From: Adiantum capillus-veneris
Lineage: Eukaryota; Streptophyta; Polypodiopsida; Polypodiales; Pteridaceae
Direction: 5' to 3'
Assembly: GCA_014529385.2 (NCBI GenBank)
Contig: CM043952.1
Span: forward strand, 62,555,119-62,619,118
Length of the DNA: 64,000 nucleotides
The first letter of the stretch is position 1; each line of letters begins with the position of its first letter. The position numbers and the translations under genes were made by a program. The notes under the pieces were generated by a model, which was not told the DNA's origin, made no database searches, and saw nothing but the letters and a program-made list of their open reading frames with translations. This document shows, one piece after another, positions 1 through 10,389 of the stretch.

Positions 1-1
1 T

Positions 2-489
2 ACTCACAATCTCATATCCACAGAGTTGGCCACCAAGCTAGGCATACAAGCCTACGAGATGGGAGATGCCCTATCCGCAGATGGTGCTTTCAAGGGGCAT
101 GAAGCTTCAGTCACTCCCTTAATCGGGAAATTAAGGCTCCATGTCCAAAGCTATGTGGACAAAGAGGAATTATTTATCTCTCCTCTCAAGCATTAGGATG
201 TAATCCTAGGGGCACCATGGTTTGATTGCATGGCTGCCACTATTAAATTCCCTGAAAGGAGAATCTACTTTAGGTTCATGGAAAAAGATATGTACATAGA
301 TGCTAAGCAAATGGGTAACACCATACCCATTGTACATACGCAAGCTTTTAACAAGTCAATAAAGAGCTCTATTTTCATGTACATGATTTTTGTTGAAGAC
401 TCTCAAAATGAACCTAATGCTTTAGCAAAAGAAAATATAAACAATCACAAGAGAATTATAGTTATCCAATTTTCTCAAGGGGTTTCAAG
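2..489 (+). pseudogene. Retropepsin C-terminal part of chromovirus C (broken)
   Basis: Frame 2 from base 2 reads the distal part of a gypsy aspartic protease and ends with the typical D-V-I-L-G-A-P-W motif at about 197-220. The catalytic DSG/DTG lies upstream of the window. A TAG stop at 194-196 falls directly before that motif. The frame then runs through a linker, and a frame change near 490 moves to the RT frame. The role, by family, is maturation of the Gag-Pol polyprotein inside the particle; this copy cannot do it because of the stop. Confidence 0.7.
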
Positions 490-1335
490 ATGTCTTTATT
501 TGACGATATCCCTTGTGAACTACCTCCTAAAAGAGGCAATGATGACCATGCAATTGAAGTTCTTCCAGGAAGTTCACCGCCTAATAAACCTCCTTATAGA
601 GTTTCTCAAGCTCAACAAGAGGAGATTATGCGGCAAGTGCATGAGTTAGTTGAGAAGGGCATGGTTAGTCCTACCTCATCTCCATTTTTCTCACCTGTGC
701 TATTAGTGCAAAAGAAAGATGGCACATATTGTATGTGTGTCGACTATAGAGCACTAAATAGGATCACTATCAAGAATAGGTTCCCCATTCCACGGGTAGA
801 AGACCTATTTGATAAGCTACAAGGGTCCTCCTACTTCAATAGGATTGACCTAAAAAGTGGCTATCATCAAATAAGGATAGTTGATCAAGACATTGTAAAG
901 ACCGCATTTTGCACTACGTTTGGTCTTTACAAATATATTGTCATGCCTTTTGGCTTGATCAATGCACTAGCCACATTCAACCGCTTGATGGAGAAGCTAT
1001 TTAGGCCTCACCGAACCTTTACTGGAGTGTTCTTTGATGATATCATCATCTACTCTAATTCATTAGACGAACACAAGCAACATCTCCACGTAATATTTCA
1101 AGTTCTAAGAGAGAATAAACTTTATGTTAATCAAAAGAAAAGTGAAATTTTCTTGCAAGAGATTCAGTATTTAGGTCACATTATCTCTCAAGATGGCATC
1201 CAAATGGATCCATCAAAGTTAGAGGTAATAAAAAGATTGCCTAAACCAAGGAATCTTCATGAACTAAGAAGCTTTATAGGTATGTGTGCATACTACAGAC
1301 ACTTCATAGAAAAGTTCTCACTAATTGCAGGACCA
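490..1335 (+). pseudogene. Chromovirus C reverse transcriptase, 5' part (split by E1)
   Basis: An open frame from 490 carries gypsy RT blocks in order: a V-S-P-[TS]-S-S-P-F-F-S-P-V block, L-V-Q-K-K-D-G, V-D-Y-R-A-L-N, L-K-S-G-Y-H-Q-I, M-P-F-G-L, the catalytic F-F-D-D-I-I-I-Y-S block (F-F-D-D where Y-x-D-D is usual), then Y-L-G-H-I-I and a thumb. It reads cleanly to the E1 junction. The TSD GACCA (1331-1335, repeated at 11371-11375) places the continuation at 11371, where the same frame goes on. E1 therefore inserted into an RT segment that was still open. The RT would copy element RNA into DNA. Confidence 0.9.
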
Positions 1336-2316
1336 TGTTGGGTCGTCATCCTAGCATAGGGGGAAGATCAACATAATGTCAATCCGAGGAGCACGATCCG
1401 GCTAGGGCATGGAAACACACAAGTGGCGTTGTGCGTGCCAAACGGAGGATTAGGAGGTGAGACCTACACACAAAGAAAGCTACGGAGCGGGTGTGATGAT
1501 GCTACGAGGAGTGAGCACACTACTAACTCTACCATTCGGCCTAATCTCTCACACACAAGCTTAATCACGCACTACTCTCTAACCAACCACTAATCCAACT
1601 ATAATCAAACAAACCATGAGCATAGATTAGCATAGAATGACCACATCGGGCACCAACACTCTACACAATCCTACACACACTTAGTAGCATGCTTAATCAA
1701 GAGGAAAACATGAAAAAGAGAGAGATTAATCACAAAATCAGCCACTAATCTTTGATTAATCGAGGCATTGATTACACCAAGAGCAAATGAGAGAGAAGAG
1801 GTTAGAGTTTAGCTATTGGAATGTAGCCGATTCGTCCATGTGCGCGCGTAGAGAGCTCAAGGACTCCATAGCCATCTCCTTCTTCACAAAGTTTATCTCA
1901 AGTGAGTACGAATCCCCTTTCAGATTGTGCATTTTGAGTTATATACTCACTAGACTTTTTAGAAGTGGTCGGGCGCCCAAATGGCCAGACTCACTTAATC
2001 TGCTATCTGCACTGCCTAGGATCTAAATGTAGCTCAATGTTTACAACTTGGAACTCTTAATGAGCCCAAAACATGATTACAATCCGCATTTGTGGTCATT
2101 TGTCGGAAAATCCTAAAACTTAAGTGACCGTCACTTGTGACCGTAACTTCATGGATAGTTGTTAATTCTGACTCTTCTCTGCATCTGTAGCTTGTGTTTC
2201 TTCATCTTCATCTTTACTTCACATCCGCATCATCTGGCCTCGTTAGTATTTACTAAAAATAGTAAATAGCATCTTTGACTGGGCCGTTTGGCCATTGTTG
2301 ACTTATCCGCCAAACA
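1336..2316 (-). repeat. E1 3' LTR
   Basis: It starts TGTTGGGTCG and ends CCGCCAAACA on the plus strand and aligns without gaps to 10390-11370. Differences seen by eye are acataatg/atataatg, cagccact/cagtcact, aagttta/aagctta, tatctgc/tatatgc and gtttctt/gttgctt. A short open frame at 1787-2026 (also 10841-11080) is LTR sequence, not a gene. Confidence 0.95.
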
Positions 2317-2333
2317 CTCCCCCCATCCGATTT
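2317..2333 (-). other. E1 polypurine tract
   Basis: On the minus strand the bases directly before the 3' LTR read ATCGGATGGGGGGAG, a purine-rich run in the position and orientation expected for plus-strand DNA priming. It supports minus-strand orientation of E1. Confidence 0.75.
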
Positions 2334-3314
2334 CAGTGCACGTCCCCGTGCGCTGCCTGGTTGGCTGGCACTTGGAGAGTTTTGAAATTGGTGGTGAATG
2401 TTGTCTTGAAGAACTGTAAGGTGTTTGGTTGACTTGTTGGTGTAATATGAGAATAGGCATTTGGGTTCAAGTTGAAGAAATTGGCTTGGGTTATTATGGG
2501 AAAAAGTGAAATAAAAATACTATGTACATTACATTAGGGTCGGGATACCCTGGATTACCAATTGGGAAAAACCTCATGGGAAAAAGTGCCCAAAGGTATA
2601 TGATCTTATTATGGGAAGATACAATGATGGGTGTTGAGGGACTGAATTGAGTGGGCTTATATAAATAATGTGAAAGTGAATTGTTTAAGCCGTCTGTCCC
2701 TTCAAAAGGGTCGATGATCTGCCTTGAGTCTGGAGTTGTTTTGTTGCTGCTTGTACCTGCAAGGTGAGTGCATGGGTGGAACAATAAAAGGTGCCTAATG
2801 CAAATGTCCAATTATGGGACATTCGAAATGCTATGCATGGGTAAGTTTATGATGTGCAAGAGAAGAGTATTGATGGGTGCTCCTCAGAGTTAATGTAGAT
2901 AACAAAGTAAAATTAACTTCACTTCACAAGCTTCCACTACTCTTGAGAAGGGCGTTTGATGCATTGGTTTCCACTCTCCTAATGTGCACAAGTGCGTGTG
3001 TGTTTTGTTTTGAACACTTCGCCTCTCCACCATGATTAAAATAATACAGTGACTATGCTCACCTATCCAGCATGAGCGACTCGATATAATTACGCTCAAC
3101 TCTTCCAGCTTGAGCTATAGCCTAATTAGCTAGACTCGTTGACCACAGAAAAATATTATGACTTGAAGCTTAGGTCTAATGCTTTGCTCATTTATCGGCT
3201 CAGCTGCCCGACTCTTGACATTTTTTTTCGACTTGACTACTGTCTTGAGCTCTCAGCAAAGTATATATCTAGACATTCAGAGCTCGGATCCTCAAAAAGA
3301 GGGTTATTAAAGGA
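2334..3314 (-). other. E1 3' non-coding region
   Basis: This stretch lies between the stop of the second E1 ORF and the polypurine tract. Only short open frames in mixed phases are present and no motif was recognised. It is probably 3' untranslated sequence. Confidence 0.5.
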
Positions 3315-4853
3315 TCATATTGGCAAAGTAGGTTTTTTCTGCCATACCTGTGTGACCTTGGTTGTCAAAATTGTTTGTTTTAACTTTTGGTCCATTATCT
3401 GAGAAGATTGGCTAGCTCCTTTTTGTTGGAAGTTGGGGATGACCTCAATCTTCTTCTGCTCGTTTGTCTGTTTTGGCACCCATATGTATCTGCTACTTGA
3501 TGTTGGCTTGTTTTTGCAGACGACATATTGAATTTTTGGACTTTTATCCTTGATTTGTCGCTGTTTGTAGCTGTAATGATCTTCAAGTTGTGTAAAATCT
3601 GGTCTTTGTGCCTTGGGTAGCCAGATTTGTTTGTGTCCTTTGTAATATTCTTGCGCTTGAAGTATATCTGATGGCACAAATCTTGTTGCCTGTACTTTGG
3701 TATTCACATGTACCTGTTCCTTGCCATCTTTGGGAATCACGGGTGGTAAATTCCCTTGAAGATATGTAGGCCTTCTAGATTGAGAACTGTTTTTGAACCT
3801 GTTCCTGGCCTTGTTGTTTGATCTCCTATTCTGAGTTGAATTTGATCTTGATCCACCTGTTTGTTGTTTTGGTTTGAAGCCACTTGCTACTGTATAGCCT
3901 GATATCTTTGGTTTAGGTAACCAAACATTTGTATGACCACTGTAGTAGCCTTGCTCCTTTAAGCTGTATTGGGAGGCAATCCATCCCATTTGTTTACCTG
4001 AATTGCTCGGATTAGGATCATTTACCCAAACTGGATCTTTGACATTGATGTCATTGGCTGCAACATAGGTTTTGATTTGCTGCTTGTGTCTTTGTTTACT
4101 TTGGGTTGGGAATTTTGGTTGAAAGACCTTTTTATACTTTTGTCGAGGTTGTTGGTCTTGATTTCTCTGGGTTGTTGTATCCACTGCTGCTTGCTTTGAT
4201 TGTTTGACTGCACTTGTGATCTCCTTGTTGGACTTTTGTGATTCAGAGGAAGAGGTTAAACTATCTTGGACTTTTGCTTTTCCCTTGTCTTCTGCTGATA
4301 AACGTCGAGTTTTAATGATTTGGGAAGTTTGTACCTTTGCTTGTGGATGACATGCTTTGGTGATTTCTGCGTCTAAACTGACTAGAACAATCTTTTGTGC
4401 CTCTATTTTTGACCAACTGCTTGAGTCTTTACTTTCCTCTGCCGACCGGACAGAAGTAAGTTGACTCTTTTCTTCAGATGCAATGCTTACCATGGCCATT
4501 GGTTCACATTGCTCTTTACTGATCTCTTTGTTCATCTTTTGATAGGCTCCATGTGCTTGACGCACCATTTGCTTCTGATTGTTCAAATCAAACATGATTT
4601 GTGTCACCTTTGTGTCTTTAGCATCTTCCACTGGCGAGACAATGTTAGGATCTGATTTTTTGACCGGCTCTGCCTTTTGATTTAAGCCAGCCTTTGAACA
4701 CGTTGAGATGTCTTTTTCTTGGCTTTGAGACTTGATCTCTAGCTTTGTTGAATTCTTGGTTACATCCTTTAGCGATGAACTATCTGTGTTATTAGCAACA
4801 TTATGTAGAACCTTTGAGTCCACATTCCTGCTTGTTGAATTCTTCAATGGCAA
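3315..4853 (-). CDS. E1 ORF2, W-[VL]-P-K repeat protein of unknown function
   Basis: A 512-aa open frame, basic and rich in K, Q, S and T. No enzyme domain is recognised. The N-terminal half is low-complexity. The C-terminal half holds a duplicated unit of about 20 residues, centred on Q-G-Y-Y-S-G-H-T-N-V-W-L-P-K and Q-E-Y-Y-K-G-H-K-Q-I-W-L-P-K, followed by Y-I-W-V-P-K and T-Q-V-W-Q-K-K. Similar W-V-P-K and W-V-R-K motifs lie downstream of integrase in E4 (56985-57060) and E3 (26700-26740). It is in the same frame as ORF1, separated from it by one TAG at 4872-4874 and 18 further bases, so it may be reached by readthrough or be the 3' part of a once single ORF. A nucleic-acid or Gag-accessory role is only a guess. 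Confidence 0.65.
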   Translation of the reverse strand: MPLKNSTSRNVDSKVLHNVANNTDSSSLKDVTKNSTKLEIKSQSQEKDISTCSKAGLNQKAEPVKKSDPNIVSPVEDAKDTKVTQIMFDLNNQKQMVRQAHGAYQKMNKEISKEQCEPMAMVSIASEEKSQLTSVRSAEESKDSSSWSKIEAQKIVLVSLDAEITKACHPQAKVQTSQIIKTRRLSAEDKGKAKVQDSLTSSSESQKSNKEITSAVKQSKQAAVDTTTQRNQDQQPRQKYKKVFQPKFPTQSKQRHKQQIKTYVAANDINVKDPVWVNDPNPSNSGKQMGWIASQYSLKEQGYYSGHTNVWLPKPKISGYTVASGFKPKQQTGGSRSNSTQNRRSNNKARNRFKNSSQSRRPTYLQGNLPPVIPKDGKEQVHVNTKVQATRFVPSDILQAQEYYKGHKQIWLPKAQRPDFTQLEDHYSYKQRQIKDKSPKIQYVVCKNKPTSSSRYIWVPKQTNEQKKIEVIPNFQQKGASQSSQIMDQKLKQTILTTKVTQVWQKKPTLPI

Positions 4854-4871
4854 GTCCTTGACTGCCCGTAT

Positions 4872-7469
4872 CTACTCTGGTTCTGGGTCACAGATAATTT
4901 CTTCATCCACTTCCTCTGACATTGAATCGTCTACTGTATCCTTGTTGGATCTTTCAACCTCAGGCTTGAAAAATTCCAAGCTATTTGAGACCATCTGATG
5001 TAGCTGATCCTTTTTGGCAGCTTGATTTTCAATCGAAATATCATTGATGCCTTTGACCTCCAATATTTTAGTCATCAGTTTGTCTCTGGTATCCTTTGAC
5101 AAGATTTGCTTCCTTTCTAGCGACTTTCTATTTGGAGATGTCTGCTTTAATGATTTAGCTGCTTGCAGTCTGATACTGTCTCGTTTTTCCTGCTTCATCA
5201 TATCTAAGTGCAACTTTACTGGGCAATCAAGTATTAGATGATCAATGCCACATTTGTAGCAATGCCCCTCAATTTCTACTTGTTCCATACCTAGTCGAGG
5301 TATCTGTCCATAATACTGTTGGTATTCATTGCCCATAGCATCTTTGAACAAGTATGTCATCAGCATGACATGTAGATACTTATAAACCAACACTGACGCT
5401 GGCTTTGACTGATTGCCTTTATCTTTGACTGTGGCATCTTCAAGAAGCTTGTAATAGCTTCCATTATAACCCTGGTAGATGGTCGTTTCAGCCCCTGCTT
5501 CAGTGACCAACTTTAATTCTATGTCTGTTATCAACATGTGATCCTTTATCTGTGGCTTATGTATAGTCTTGGGACTATGTTGTCGACTCGATCCTTTATG
5601 TGGCTTCTGTTGTCCATTGAATTGTAAAAGAGGATTGTGACTCTCCTCCTTTGTTTGCAGTTGATAGGGTTGTCCTGATGGCAATAAGTGAGGTGGAGAT
5701 TGGACTCCCCCCATCCGAGTGTGTTCCCTATCTGTAAGAGGCATCTTTATTATGCCAGATGTGGATATTCCAGCTTTGTCATCTAGCTCAGCTGATTGAG
5801 CTAGGTCTTGGTGAATTCGTGCTAACTCATTAGCTGATACTTCCATTGATTGTACGTGTGTTTGTGTTGGTGCATTTTGTGGTGCATGTGCAGTTTTCTG
5901 TACATGTGAATGTTGTGTTGTGGCACTCATTTCTGTAATGAAAGGAGTTGAATTGTGCTCATACAAATTCACATCCTGATCCTGTGTCTGTGGAAGCCTA
6001 GGGATTTCAATTTTCACTTCCTTATCTTCTAGCAATGGACTTTGTGCAATAGTGGCAGTATGATTAAGATTTACCTGGTTGGATATCATTTCGTCATGTG
6101 TCCGTCGTTCAATTTGGTCTTGCGGAGTTGCAGGTGATAAGATGAAAGCTACAGCTCCTTGTGAGAATTTATCTGCCATACAATCCATATCATAGTATCT
6201 TCCATCTATATCGTAGCTCTTGTCTCCGATGCGCGCTGCCCATAGCGTCCGAGGAACAAACTCGCTATATGTCGTTGCCCCTGTGATTTGAATCCATCTT
6301 TGCCAATCAGAATCCACATAAATTGGATCTTTCCATCTCGTTTCGTGGATCCAATTGAGAGCTATCGCTTCAGGTTGCTTGTTGACTTCCGAAGTTGTTG
6401 AAGGCAACTGTTGTTTGCACATGGCCTCAAGGAATTCTTTCCTGCTGACTGTATCTTCATTTTTTGGCAGATTGAGTATAGTAAGCCCTGTCTCTTGAGT
6501 GATTCCTCTGTTCTGAGCCACCGCTGTATCTGCTTTGGAAGCTAAAGGTAAGCTCATTATCAAGCGGTAAACATTACCACTTGTCGACACGTATTTGTAA
6601 CCCAACTTTGAACCATCTTCATGAGCTATGAAGCATTGATCTGGCTCTTCTGTTGCTTGATGAGTTGTTTCCGCTTTGTAGCATCTACCTTCCATGTCTC
6701 TATAGAGACTGCTACAGTTTTTGTCTTTGTAATTTGACTTTATCAAGTGCACCGTGACTCGAAAACTGCTAACCTCTGGAAGATCTTGCCTGTGCAATTT
6801 TGTTATGTCCAGCTCACTACCTGGTTTGAGCTTCATGTACACCGATCCCAAACAATCTTCCATTAAGTTCTTTTGCGAATTTGCCATGTTGGTAGCTTCT
6901 TCTACTTCCAAAACCTGTATTGTCGGACTTTTCAGAGCATTTTTCTTAGATTTTAGATAGCGATTGTCTGCATCATCCATGTAGCATGGAAACTCTTTGA
7001 AATGACCTATTAACTCCAACCTGACGCTAACTGATTTGACTGTTATTAATGAGCTTGAAGCTGCATCATAAATGCTTTGATTTGCCAATGGTGCCATTGA
7101 CTGTGGCTGTTGCATCTGCTGCTCCATTATTCTTTCAACCCTCTTACTAACCTGCTGAGCACTTGTATTCCCTTTTTCTAGCCTCTCCCACGGGTGACCA
7201 GTGTTTTTCCTAATTCGAAGCTCTCTGCTAGGCTTAGCTGTGATCTCGACGATCTGATTTACCTGTATAGCTGTAGCACTAGTTGGCAAGATACTTACCA
7301 CTGTAGTGCAACGACTACTCCCTTTGTGATACCTCGATTCCAGTTGATTGAGCGATGAAATTTGCTCTTTCTCTGCAAAATTGTAGATTAGCAACGCACT
7401 TTTGACTTGAACTAAAACGACCTCGATTTGCCTGTTGACAGCACACTCTATATGGTGTTTAATTAGCAA
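4872..7469 (-). CDS. E1 ORF1, 865-aa Gag-like protein with CCHC knuckle
   Basis: An uninterrupted 865-codon frame, the largest in the window. A zinc knuckle C-Y-K-C-G-I-D-H-L-I-L-D-C (C-x2-C-x3-H-x4-C) lies near residues 737-749, which suggests RNA binding and a Gag role. Upstream, a motif close to Y-x-D-x-x-G-x-x-Y recurs near residues 163, 256, 293, 419, 665 and 708. The same motif occurs in the N-terminal Gag region of E3. The C-terminus is acidic. No standard capsid (retrotransposon gag) block was recognised, and no protease or RT follows. The intact frame and near-identical LTRs suggest the protein was made until recently. The Met at 7469 is the first in frame; a shorter start is possible. 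Confidence 0.75.
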   Translation of the reverse strand: MLIKHHIECAVNRQIEVVLVQVKSALLIYNFAEKEQISSLNQLESRYHKGSSRCTTVVSILPTSATAIQVNQIVEITAKPSRELRIRKNTGHPWERLEKGNTSAQQVSKRVERIMEQQMQQPQSMAPLANQSIYDAASSSLITVKSVSVRLELIGHFKEFPCYMDDADNRYLKSKKNALKSPTIQVLEVEEATNMANSQKNLMEDCLGSVYMKLKPGSELDITKLHRQDLPEVSSFRVTVHLIKSNYKDKNCSSLYRDMEGRCYKAETTHQATEEPDQCFIAHEDGSKLGYKYVSTSGNVYRLIMSLPLASKADTAVAQNRGITQETGLTILNLPKNEDTVSRKEFLEAMCKQQLPSTTSEVNKQPEAIALNWIHETRWKDPIYVDSDWQRWIQITGATTYSEFVPRTLWAARIGDKSYDIDGRYYDMDCMADKFSQGAVAFILSPATPQDQIERRTHDEMISNQVNLNHTATIAQSPLLEDKEVKIEIPRLPQTQDQDVNLYEHNSTPFITEMSATTQHSHVQKTAHAPQNAPTQTHVQSMEVSANELARIHQDLAQSAELDDKAGISTSGIIKMPLTDREHTRMGGVQSPPHLLPSGQPYQLQTKEESHNPLLQFNGQQKPHKGSSRQHSPKTIHKPQIKDHMLITDIELKLVTEAGAETTIYQGYNGSYYKLLEDATVKDKGNQSKPASVLVYKYLHVMLMTYLFKDAMGNEYQQYYGQIPRLGMEQVEIEGHCYKCGIDHLILDCPVKLHLDMMKQEKRDSIRLQAAKSLKQTSPNRKSLERKQILSKDTRDKLMTKILEVKGINDISIENQAAKKDQLHQMVSNSLEFFKPEVERSNKDTVDDSMSEEVDEEIICDPEPE

Positions 7470-10365
7470 GCTATAGACACTCTATACGGATTTAGCGGTC
7501 AATATCTTTCGACTAATTTTTTTTGTCTATAGCTTGCTGGCATCGAAAATTGGTCGAGTCCAGACTGTGGCGGACTGAGGTATGCGTAGATGCCGGGGTG
7601 GCAGAATTAGCGAGCTTGTGTGTGTGTAACATGAGGCTCTGCACTGCCTAACAGAAGAAGCACAGGCCGCAGAGCTATGCTTTGAAAGCAAAAAGGCCCG
7701 AATTCACACTGTGTGTGAGACTTTGAAGACGGTGGGATTTTATTGTAGAAGGTGGTGCAAAGCTGAATCGGCAGCAGGGATTGAGAAACCGGCTGCCCGT
7801 GTTTGAAGGCAATGGTGAGTTGTACACGATTCTATCATCGTGAGATCCTACAGAGGCATTAAAGGAGAAGTGTGTGTGTGTTCGTTTCTAGGCCAGGTAT
7901 CTGGTGGCGCATCAGGAGCAGCCCCGCAGTTACTATGCGTGTGTGTGTATGAAGACTTCGCGAGTTCACGGGTGTGAGCGATTCAAGGGAGCCGGGGCAA
8001 GTGAGCGAATTCCGGGAGCTGCACAATAGGCGGTTGGTGCGTGTGTATGCGTGTGTTGCAAGCGCGAGTCCTGGTAGAAGAGGTTGCCAGCCAAGCAAGA
8101 TATAGGGCCGCTGGTAGGGGCCACTCAAGATTTTAGACCCAGCATGGCGAGGTGAGGTCGTGCTGCAAAACGAGCGACTTTAATGGCAGAGATGTGTGTG
8201 CGTGTGTGTGGGTTCGACATCGGCAGCCAAGGTGGGACCAGGGAAGTGGGGTCGCGAGCTGTGGGGCCGCAGGGCCGGGAGCGCAAGCGCGTAGGAGGTA
8301 GGTCAGCAACGCGTGCGTAGGATGTTTAGGTGGGAGCAAATGCGCGTAGGATGACTAGGGGTAGCAAAAGCGTAGGACATCCAAGGCGGAACTAGGGCGC
8401 GTAGAATGACTAGGCAGGGCTCACGTAGGAGGTCAATGCAGATAGCACCAAAGCGTAGGAGGTAGGTCAGGGCCAGCTCAGCGCTAGTGACAGCGCGACA
8501 GGCGATTCAGCGCGGCGAGATAAGGGAGGCAGGTGAGTTTTTTTTTTTAATAACAAAAAATCAAACAATTTAATTAAAAAAAAAACACACACACATAAAT
8601 TCAAAAAACTAACAAAATAAATACAAAAACACACTAATATACAAAAAATACATTAAAAATTTCAAAAAAATCATACAAAAATTCAAAAAGGCTCACAAAA
8701 TAAATTAATAAAATACACAAATAATCAACAACCACTTACAAAAATACAAAAATGAACACAAATAATAAATAAAAAACACAAATAATTCTAAAAACTCACA
8801 AAAATCAAAACATGCACAAAATTACTAAAAATCACAATTAAAATATAATAAATAAAGAAAATACAAAAAACACAAAAATAATTCAAAAAAGGAAAAACAC
8901 AAAACACAAACAAAAATAGAAAAAAATAAAAACACAAAAAATAATAAAATACACAAATATATTAAAAAAAATCAAATCTTATCAAACAAAAAACCTCAAA
9001 ATGTAAAAGAATTTAAACTAGCACGCAAAAACACTCAAAAATATAATAATAATAATAATAGTAATAATAAATAAATGCCCCGACACTCCTCAATTCACCC
9101 GAATTAAGCGATTTATCAATTTTCTTAGCAGAATTAGCACATTTGAGTAAAAATTAGCAAAAAAATTACCAAAAATTCCCAAAAATTCTAGATCAGCCCA
9201 CCGACCTAAACATTCACAATCAAGCAATCGAAAGACCGAAATTGATCACTTACTTAATCAAATCGCATAAAACATCATTCTTTAAGCACATAAATTGTCT
9301 CGAAACTGAGCTTAAATGAACACAAAAAATCATCCTCTCTTGCACGATGACTAATCGCACTCAAAACAGCATTTTGCATCAATTAAACATATTTTCGAGC
9401 ATTCAAATCTCAAGTTTAATCAATCATTAACACACTTTTTGCATCACATCATGCACATAAGCAAATTTGACCGAATTTCGATAGCATTTCGGCGTCACAA
9501 CGGAATTAGAAAAGCATAACCATAACTCGTTGACAACCATAAGCAATCACATGCTTCTCATAAGCAAATTGGACTCCAAAACAGCCCCAAATTGCCCCAA
9601 ATTAGGCACTTCCGCCTACACACAAGCGGGCATTAACCGCACCTAGTTTTGCATTTTATGAATGCACATGGTTCATGAACCAAACTTGCACCTAAAATCA
9701 GAGAATTAGCATTAATTTCAGCACCTTAATTAGCCACAAACTCAACGATTAAGCACTTGATTAGTGCCCAACACACTAGTGTGTGTGTGTGTGTGTGTGT
9801 GGATCCCATAAAATCACCCACACACAACCAACACAAAAATCAATGTGTAGCATCGTTTAGCATGAATGTAAACACATAATCATCATGGACATGCATCAAA
9901 TAATCAATACAAATCAGCACCTTGCAAAATGCCCAAATAATTAGTGAATGAAACTAGGGAAAATTAGTGATTAATAGGTGATTTCGGCTACGATTTGCGT
10001 ACAAATGGAGTAGGATATGAGTGTGTGGATCACATAGGCATGTTGTCCATACACCCAACTCACTTTCTACTTGTGTGTAGCACAAAAAACACTTACCAAT
10101 CAACGGGAAATTAGCATCAAAGTTAGAGAAAATTAGTGAAAATTAGTGAACTTGATGGTCAAAATTAGTGATCAAAATAAAAAACTAATGATGTGTGTGG
10201 ATTGTTTTGGGATGTTCTAAGCATAATCAATGCTAATCCAAGCACTAATTACACTAAAAACCACTCAATTAGTCAACACACCTAACCTAAAAACTAACAA
10301 AATTAAGGAAAAATTAGAGAAATTAGTGTCTCCTAATCGCACCAATGGCACCTCTAGCTTAGGCA
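7470..10365 (-). other. E1 long non-coding leader
   Basis: A 2.9-kb leader lies between primer site and ORF1. The part at about 7490-8520 is GC-rich with TG runs; 8530-9080 is very A-rich on the plus strand; 9080-10365 is AT-rich with many short 'attagtga' words and a (GT)n run at 9779-9802. No ORF above background was seen. A cluster of CGTAGGA words lies at 8286-8462. Confidence 0.7.
8286..8462 (+). repeat. Cluster of CGTAGGA half-site words in E1 leader
   Basis: Seven close copies of CGTAGGA (one as CGTAGAA) occur at about 8290, 8316, 8345, 8371, 8398, 8423 and 8453, often as GCGTAGGATG. The same word is one arm of the palindrome in E2's leader (CATCCTACGCGTAGGATG). Here the copies stand alone, mostly without an inverted partner; the copy at 8371 reads CGTAGGACATCC. 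Confidence 0.6.
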
Positions 10366-10388
10366 ATCGATCCCCAGCAGCGGCGCCA
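10366..10388 (-). promoter_or_regulatory. E1 primer-binding site (tRNA-Asp type)
   Basis: On the minus strand, one base after the 5' LTR, the sequence reads TGGCGCCGCTGCTGGGGATC. It is complementary to the 3' end of plant tRNA-Asp apart from about two changes. Placement next to the right-hand LTR fixes the element's orientation. Confidence 0.85.
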
Positions 10389-10389
10389 A

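Noticed and set aside
1787-2026. 79-aa open frame, nearly identical at 10841-11080
   Set aside because: Both lie inside the E1 LTRs, antisense to the element; identity is due to LTR duplication and not to a gene family.
10366-10388. tRNA-Asp gene
   Set aside because: Only the 3' end of the tRNA is matched and it abuts an LTR, so it is a primer site; the same applies at 37294-37316.
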